DNA from: Planctomycetota bacterium
GTDB lineage: Bacteria > Planctomycetota > Phycisphaerae > WQYP01
Reading direction: 5' to 3'
Assembly (NCBI GenBank): GCA_021799715.1
Contig: JAJYZY010000117.1
Coordinates: 1 to 7,347, forward strand
Length of the DNA stretch: 7,347 nucleotides
The notes below the pieces were generated by a model. It did no database searches, was not told where the DNA came from, and saw only the letters and a program-made list of their open reading frames with translations. A program made the position numbers and the translations under genes. This document shows, piece after piece, positions 4,635 to 7,347 of the stretch. Numbering within the stretch: position 1 is the stretch's first letter; each line of letters begins with the position of its first letter.

Positions 4635-7157
4635 CTAATTCTTTGAGGCCACCGTCCTGATCGCAATGGTTTCCGGGGCCAGCCCCCGCGCGGTTGCGGT
4701 TACGAGAATCACGCCCGGCTTGCGATCGGCCTGTACCAGCACCATGCAGTGGCCATAAAAGGCGCGGTGGTAGTAAGCCTGATTGGGTTCATGGCACGCC
4801 GGATCACCATTGCCGGTGCCGACAATTCTACCCGGCCCGGTGATGCTGAATCGCACCATATTCATCGCATCGGTTACAACGTGGCCCTCGGCATCCATGA
4901 CGGATACGGCAATTGGAGCAATATCTTCGCCATTGGCCCGCATTTGGGGCCATTGGTTCACCAACCGCAGACCCACCGCCGGACCCGTGGTGCGTTGCGT
5001 CCATGAAGCCACAAGTTTTCCGTGGTTGTAGCCGCGGGCCACAAGCTTTCCAGGCTGATAGGGAACTTGCCAGTCCAGGTACCAGTACCTGGGCATTTTT
5101 TTCCGGCCAATTTCTTTGCCATTCAGAAATAATGCAACGGTATCGCAATTGCCGAAGCAACGCACCAGCACTTTTTTACCAATCATGGATTTTGGCAAAT
5201 CCCATTGGGGACAAATATAAACCAGCGGCTTATTGCCCCACCAGGCTTTATAGTAATAGGCATCCGGTTTGGGGAAGCCGCAGATGTCCAATACGCCGAA
5301 GTGGGAATTGATATCGGGCCAGGCATAAGGCGTGGTTTCGCCGCGGTAATCAAAACCAGTCCAGTTGAAACCACCTTCAACAAATTTCTGGGTGGCAATG
5401 GGTTTCCACGCATCCCAGGCTAATTGTGACCAGTTCGTGTGCATGGTGTACTGGGTAACCAGCCCCCTGCTTTTGCTGCTGGCCAGCACGCCGCGGTCAC
5501 TGCAGGTGCTGCCGATTTCACTGCCGAAGATCGGCAGATTCGGCAGGAGTTTGTGCATCCAGAGATAATCACCGGGGTGATAGTTGATGCCTTGCAGATT
5601 TTCCACATGCGTAAAGCCGTGCGGATAACCGCCATTCATGGCACAGGTGATCGGGCGTGTGCGGTCAAATTTGTGCACTTCATGCATTAAGGCGCGGAAA
5701 ACCTTTTCGCCGTATTTGGTCCCCTGAATATTCCATTCCTCATTGCACATGGACCACATGATGATGCTGGGATGATTGCGGTCGCGCAGGATCATGAATT
5801 TAATCGCCGCCATGTTGTTGTAGGGTTGCCCGACCGCGGACTTGGGATTTTGCGTATCCGTCGGATGGCGGTTTTCATCCATGACCAACATGCCCAGATG
5901 ATCGCAGGCGCGATAAAATGCGGGCGAAACGGGGTTATGCGAGGTTCGATACGCGTTGGCGTGGAGTTCCTTTTTCAACATCATCACGCGCCACCACCAT
6001 AAATTATTCGGGGCACCGATGCCCACTGCGGGGAAATCCGCATGGTTGCACTCGCCCTTGATCTCCACGCGTTTGCCATCAAGAAAAAAGCCATTTGCGG
6101 GATCAAAACGCAGGGTACGAATTCCGAATGTGGTGTCTTTGACATCCACATTTCGGCCATCGGATTCAATGATGGTATGGAGTTTATACAAATTCGTGTG
6201 ATGCAGACTCCACAACGCCGCATGCGGTAAAGTCGTGTGCTGATTGAACGTGGCATGCTGTCCGGCGGAAAGCATTTCCGCGGTACGCGCGGTGGCCACA
6301 GCCTGACCTGCGGAGTTATCGATGGTGGAAACAATGGAAAATACCGCCGAATGTAAACGGTTATTGGCCACCGTTGTCTGAATGGCCAAATGAGCATCGG
6401 CGTGATCACCGGTGCTGGAACCGTAATGAATCGGTCCCGGCACATGACTGATGACATAGGTACCGTACCGCGTGATGTGGAGGTTATGTTTCGCAATCAG
6501 CCAGACATTCCGATCAATACCGCCGCCTTCATACCACCAGCCTTCAAAATGGGTGGGATTGACATAAACGGCCAGCGTATTGGGTTTGTTAAAATGAACA
6601 TTTCTGGAAATATTAAAGCGGAAGCCGGTGTATCCGCCGGCATGTTTCCCCACGCGATGTCCATTAACGTATACATGCGCATCGCGGTAGACACCCTCAA
6701 AATATAACCAGAGCATTTTGCCCTTATCCGCCTTCGGCACGCTAAAGCTGCGTTGGTACCAGGCCGGATATACCGGCAGATATCCGTGCCCGCCATTGGC
6801 GTGTGGGGAAAATTTTCCCCGGACAATAAAATCATTGGGAATGCGAACCTTCCGCCAGGAGGAATTCACCGTCGGAACCGCGGAAGGGCTTGACGCACGG
6901 TGCCATCGCCAATGGAAGTTCAAGTTAATGCGCGTCCGGGGATCGGCACCGCTACTGCGCGGAGAAAAACCCGCCAGCGCCAGCAACACCGCAAATAATG
7001 CCATGGCCGAGTGCCGCCGGGATAAAGCGACGGAAGTTCCGCACATACCAAGGGAGGCATCGAATGTCCGGCAAAGCAGCAGGCCCGCGGCCTTTTGTAA
7101 AGGCCGCCGGACGAATCTGTGGGACGGTAAGTGCGAAGTTTGTTCAGAACGCATCAT
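4635..7157 (-). CDS. Secreted GH2 family beta-galactosidase-like glycosidase
   Basis: Predicted retaining exo-glycosidase acting on beta-galactosides or related glycans after export. With the start used here the product is 840 residues. A Sec-type hydrophobic core (MALFAVLLALAGF, about 52-64) is followed by a cleavage-like SSGA. Then come the GH2 sugar-binding jelly roll (about 75-220; NGHRVGKHAGGYTGF at 165-179, GGGIDRNVWL at 211-220), an Ig-like domain (about 225-350), and the TIM barrel (about 350-640) with NAYRTSHNP (401-409) and RDRNHPSIIMWSMCNEEW (458-475). Glu473 is the expected acid/base (codon 5739-5741) and Glu547 in IFGSEIGS the nucleophile (5517-5519); both are intact. A DUF4982-like domain (about 643-725) and a last Ig-like domain (about 730-835) complete it. 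The start is uncertain: open frame extends to a TTG at 7217; ATGs lie at 7193, 7157, 7154, 7046 and 7004. I used 7157 (GGA six bases upstream), but a normal signal peptide would start at 7046. Beta-glucuronidase or mannosidase activity cannot be excluded. Confidence 0.93.
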   Translation of the reverse strand: MMRSEQTSHLPSHRFVRRPLQKAAGLLLCRTFDASLGMCGTSVALSRRHSAMALFAVLLALAGFSPRSSGADPRTRINLNFHWRWHRASSPSAVPTVNSSWRKVRIPNDFIVRGKFSPHANGGHGYLPVYPAWYQRSFSVPKADKGKMLWLYFEGVYRDAHVYVNGHRVGKHAGGYTGFRFNISRNVHFNKPNTLAVYVNPTHFEGWWYEGGGIDRNVWLIAKHNLHITRYGTYVISHVPGPIHYGSSTGDHADAHLAIQTTVANNRLHSAVFSIVSTIDNSAGQAVATARTAEMLSAGQHATFNQHTTLPHAALWSLHHTNLYKLHTIIESDGRNVDVKDTTFGIRTLRFDPANGFFLDGKRVEIKGECNHADFPAVGIGAPNNLWWWRVMMLKKELHANAYRTSHNPVSPAFYRACDHLGMLVMDENRHPTDTQNPKSAVGQPYNNMAAIKFMILRDRNHPSIIMWSMCNEEWNIQGTKYGEKVFRALMHEVHKFDRTRPITCAMNGGYPHGFTHVENLQGINYHPGDYLWMHKLLPNLPIFGSEIGSTCSDRGVLASSKSRGLVTQYTMHTNWSQLAWDAWKPIATQKFVEGGFNWTGFDYRGETTPYAWPDINSHFGVLDICGFPKPDAYYYKAWWGNKPLVYICPQWDLPKSMIGKKVLVRCFGNCDTVALFLNGKEIGRKKMPRYWYLDWQVPYQPGKLVARGYNHGKLVASWTQRTTGPAVGLRLVNQWPQMRANGEDIAPIAVSVMDAEGHVVTDAMNMVRFSITGPGRIVGTGNGDPACHEPNQAYYHRAFYGHCMVLVQADRKPGVILVTATARGLAPETIAIRTVASKN
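7066..7112 (-). promoter_or_regulatory. Nested hairpin near the 5' end of the GH2 gene
   Basis: GCGGCCTTT / AAAGGCCGC (7087-7095 with 7099-7107) is a perfect 9-bp inverted repeat with a 3-base loop. Flanking GTCCGGC (7066-7072) and GCCGGAC (7106-7112) form a second perfect 7-bp stem that can stack on the inner 7 bp. The structure lies in the part of the frame upstream of the signal peptide core, between the ATGs at 7154 and 7046. If translation starts at 7046 it would be a leader structure ending 20 bases before the start. It has no T-run, so it is not a plain terminator. Confidence 0.4.
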
Positions 7158-7179
7158 GAAATTTCCATCACCTGATGAG

Positions 7180-7207
7180 ACAATAAAAAGCATGTTGCCA
7201 CCGTTAA
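7180..7207 (-). promoter_or_regulatory. Possible promoter of the GH2 gene
   Basis: On the minus strand TTAACG (7202-7207) and TATTGT (7180-7185) are spaced by 16 bases, each matching the consensus at 4 of 6 positions. Transcription would begin near 7170-7174, upstream of the nested hairpin and of the ATGs at 7157, 7154, 7046 and 7004, but downstream of those at 7193 and 7217. The match is weak and should be treated as a candidate only. Confidence 0.25.
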
Positions 7208-7282
7208 TCACCAACAACCATGAATCCGGGAACCCGCGTGCGCTAATTCCTCAAATTCATCCCATTTTTGAACCAGGCGTGA

Positions 7283-7347
7283 TTATCCAAACCAGTCATT
7301 CATCGCTTTGCCTCGCCGCCTTGGTCGTTGATTCCGAAATGGCTTGT
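7283..7347 (-). other. Possible 3' end of another minus-strand gene at the right edge
   Basis: All three minus-strand frames are open from the edge to near 7300: one stops with TGA at 7300-7302 (15 codons, ending QGGEAKR), one with TGA at 7296-7298 (ending AARQSDE), and one with TAA at 7283-7285 (ending AMNDWFG). One of these may be the tail of a gene upstream of GH2, but 45-65 bases are too few to choose or identify a family. Between here and the GH2 start only the weak promoter candidate is seen. Confidence 0.15.

Noticed and set aside
5984..6496. 170-codon minus-strand frame inside the GH2 gene
   Set aside because: It is a shifted-frame shadow of the GH2 sequence with no recognisable domain, and the GH2 frame is uninterrupted.

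Overview
The window looks like chromosomal DNA from a moderately GC-rich, Gram-negative-type bacterium, most probably a member of the Planctomycetota (Phycisphaerae-like). This assignment is an inference. It rests mainly on the secreted TPR protein with a CX4CH haem-type motif, a style of protein I associate with planctomycetes, and on the secreted GH2 beta-galactosidase-like enzyme with extra C-terminal Ig-like domains. No phage, IS, CRISPR, rRNA or tRNA gene is visible.

Layout. Plus strand: the 3' half of gmd (GDP-mannose 4,6-dehydratase, cut by the left edge, ending at 571); a 302-base gap holding a good sigma-70-type promoter (731-759) and a hairpin-rich leader (779-850); then a secreted TPR/cytochrome-c-like protein (874-1965). 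A 222-base convergent gap with a weak hairpin follows. Minus strand, read right to left: a GH2 family secreted glycosidase (about 7157 to 4635), a 424-base palindrome-rich spacer, a ROK-family sugar kinase with a GTG start (4210-3236), and a purU-like formyltetrahydrofolate deformylase (3111-2188). The rightmost 190 bases are the upstream region of the GH2 gene and perhaps the last codons of another minus-strand gene.

How the genes relate. gmd makes the GDP-4-keto-6-deoxymannose precursor of GDP-fucose or GDP-rhamnose and probably belongs to a surface-polysaccharide region to the left. The GH2 enzyme would release sugars from beta-galactoside-type glycans outside the cytoplasm, and the ROK kinase could phosphorylate a released hexose. 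This is a plausible but loose functional link, because the 424-base spacer argues against tight co-transcription. purU balances one-carbon units and has no clear functional tie to its neighbours.

Most of the window is ordinary metabolism. The points worth a second look are non-coding or concern gene starts: the promoter plus structured leader that moves the start of the TPR/cytochrome gene about 220 bases downstream of its longest open frame, the nested hairpin inside the possible N-terminal extension of the GH2 gene, and the palindrome cluster with short protein-like frames between GH2 and the ROK kinase. I see no convincing wholly new system here.
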